This document shows, in pieces, positions 62,680-64,000 of a DNA stretch of 64,000 bases. The stretch lies in assembly GCF_000148585.2 (NCBI RefSeq), contig NZ_CP028414.1, positions 1,417,501 through 1,481,500 of the forward strand, written 5' to 3'. The DNA is from Streptococcus mitis NCTC 12261 (GTDB lineage Bacteria > Bacillota > Bacilli > Lactobacillales > Streptococcaceae). Every line of letters starts with the position of its first letter. The first letter of the stretch is position 1. The notes beneath the pieces are model-generated. The model saw only the letters and a list, made by a program, of their open reading frames with translations, ran no database searches and was not told the origin of the DNA. The position numbers and the translations under genes were made by a program.

Positions 62680-64000
62680 TGAACTTTGAAACAGTCATTG
62701 GACTTGAAGTCCACGTAGAGCTCAACACCAATTCAAAAATCTTCTCACCTACTTCTGCCCACTTTGGAAATGACCAAAATGCCAACACTAACGTGATTGA
62801 TTGGTCTTTCCCAGGAGTTCTGCCAGTTCTTAATAAAGGTGTTGTCGATGCCGGTATCAAGGCTGCTCTTGCCCTCAACATGGACATCCACAAAAAGATG
62901 CACTTTGACCGCAAGAACTACTTCTACCCTGATAATCCAAAAGCCTACCAAATTTCTCAGTTTGATGAGCCAATCGGTTATAACGGCTGGATTGAAGTGG
63001 AGCTAGAAGACGGTACAACTAAGAAAATCGGTATCGAACGTGCCCACCTAGAAGAAGATGCTGGTAAAAACACCCACGGTACAGATGGCTACTCTTATGT
63101 TGACCTCAACCGCCAAGGGGTGCCATTGATTGAGATTGTATCTGAAGCTGACATGCGTTCTCCTGAAGAAGCCTATGCTTATCTAACAGCCCTCAAGGAG
63201 GTTATCCAGTACGCTGGTATTTCTGACGTTAAGATGGAAGAGGGTTCTATGCGTGTGGATGCCAATATCTCCCTTCGCCCTTATGGTCAAGAGAAATTCG
63301 GTACCAAGACAGAGTTGAAGAACCTCAACTCCTTCTCAAACGTTCGTAAAGGTCTTGAATACGAAGTCCAACGTCAAGCTGAAATCCTTCGCTCAGGGGG
63401 TCAAATCCGTCAAGAAACACGCCGTTACGATGAAGCTAACAAGGCAACCATCCTCATGCGTGTCAAGGAAGGAGCTGCAGACTACCGCTACTTCCCAGAG
63501 CCAGACCTACCAATCTTTGAAATCTCAGACGAGTGGATTGAGGAAATGCGAACTGAGTTGCCAGAGTTTCCAAAAGAACGCCGTGCGCGTTATGTATCTG
63601 ACCTTGGCTTGTCAGACTATGATGCTAGTCAGTTGACGGCAAACAAAGTCACTTCTGACTTCTTTGAAAAAGCTGTTACCCTCGGTGGCGATGCCAAACA
63701 AGTCTCTAACTGGCTCCAAGGGGAAGTCGCTCAGTTCTTGAATGCCGAAGGCAAGACACTAGAACAAATCGAATTGACACCAGAAAACTTGGTTGAAATG
63801 ATTGCCATCATCGAAGACGGCACTATCTCTTCTAAGATTGCTAAGAAAGTCTTTGTCCACCTAGCTAAAAATGGCGGAGGAGCGCGTGAATACGTTGAAA
63901 AAGCAGGTATGGTTCAAATCTCAGATCCTGAAATCCTGATTCCAATCATCCACCAAGTCTTTGTCGATAACGAAGCGGCGGTTGCCGACTTCAAGTCAGG
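62679..64000 (+). CDS. gatB: Asp/Glu-tRNA amidotransferase subunit B (runs off the right edge)
   Basis: It starts [20 protein letters not shown]; 440 of roughly 480 residues are inside the window and the frame is open throughout. [20 protein letters not shown] and the [20 protein letters not shown] block are GatB signatures. It phosphorylates and amidates Glu-tRNA(Gln) or Asp-tRNA(Asn) with ammonia from GatA. Confidence 0.96.
   Translation, partial: MNFETVIGLEVHVELNTNSKIFSPTSAHFGNDQNANTNVIDWSFPGVLPVLNKGVVDAGIKAALALNMDIHKKMHFDRKNYFYPDNPKAYQISQFDEPIGYNGWIEVELEDGTTKKIGIERAHLEEDAGKNTHGTDGYSYVDLNRQGVPLIEIVSEADMRSPEEAYAYLTALKEVIQYAGISDVKMEEGSMRVDANISLRPYGQEKFGTKTELKNLNSFSNVRKGLEYEVQRQAEILRSGGQIRQETRRYDEANKATILMRVKEGAADYRYFPEPDLPIFEISDEWIEEMRTELPEFPKERRARYVSDLGLSDYDASQLTANKVTSDFFEKAVTLGGDAKQVSNWLQGEVAQFLNAEGKTLEQIELTPENLVEMIAIIEDGTISSKIAKKVFVHLAKNGGGAREYVEKAGMVQISDPEILIPIIHQVFVDNEAAVADFKS

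Overview
The window reads as chromosome of a mitis-group Streptococcus (S. mitis, S. oralis or S. pneumoniae-like). The reasons are low GC, a mevalonate pathway, an scr sucrose locus, StkP/PhpP, three BOX-type repeats, the yqeG-yqeH-yhbY-nadD-yqeK-rsfS cluster and proteins that match my memory of pneumococcal counterparts closely. All identifications come from reading motifs and recalled families; no search was run.

Layout. 1-4850: start of recJ, a four-gene polar amino-acid ABC transporter and a bacterial NADPH oxidase (SpNOX type). 4850-16440, minus strand: msmK (shared sugar-ABC ATPase), a PucR-like regulator, mrnC-cysS, a double-GNAT protein, cysE, pnp with a long hairpin-rich leader, then metE-metF under a MET-box. 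16440-28440 is the accessory part: a hairpin-array repeat, a HigBA-like toxin-antitoxin pair, a DUF1722/pyrimidine-dimer glycosylase pair, then an apparent seven-cistron defence operon on the minus strand. That operon runs hsdR-hsdM-hsdS, an NA37/NdpA-like gene, a membrane protein, an ORF remnant and a cytoplasmic beta-beta-alpha-metal nuclease. 28440-34440: scrK, scrA and divergent scrB-scrR with operators between them. 34440-48400: mvaA-mvaS, a split ThrE exporter, stkP-phpP-rsmB-fmt-priA-rpoZ-gmk and rny. 48500-58250: tmcAL, a methyltransferase, the rsfS-to-yqeG cluster, corA, mscS, sstT and an aromatic-acid-exporter-like protein. 58250-64000: another hairpin array, prfC, a compact type I toxin/antisense RNA locus and gatCAB.

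Most notable observations. (1) A probable type I toxin-antitoxin locus at 60407-60771: a 48-codon holin-like toxin, an antisense RNA with its own promoter and terminator, and a 12-bp pairing between the two ends of the toxin mRNA. (2) Two families of intergenic multi-hairpin elements (12.8 and 58.4-58.7 kb; 16.6 and 52.5 kb) whose loops and linkers are conserved while the stems change with compensating bases. (3) An AT-rich NA37-like/membrane/nuclease module appended to a type I restriction-modification operon, a candidate undescribed defence module. (4) Four single-base frameshifts (mvaA, tmcAL, a methyltransferase, mscS), all of the insertion type and all between 34.9 and 55.9 kb; at least some are probably sequence errors. 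No tRNA, rRNA, CRISPR array, prophage or intact insertion sequence was seen.
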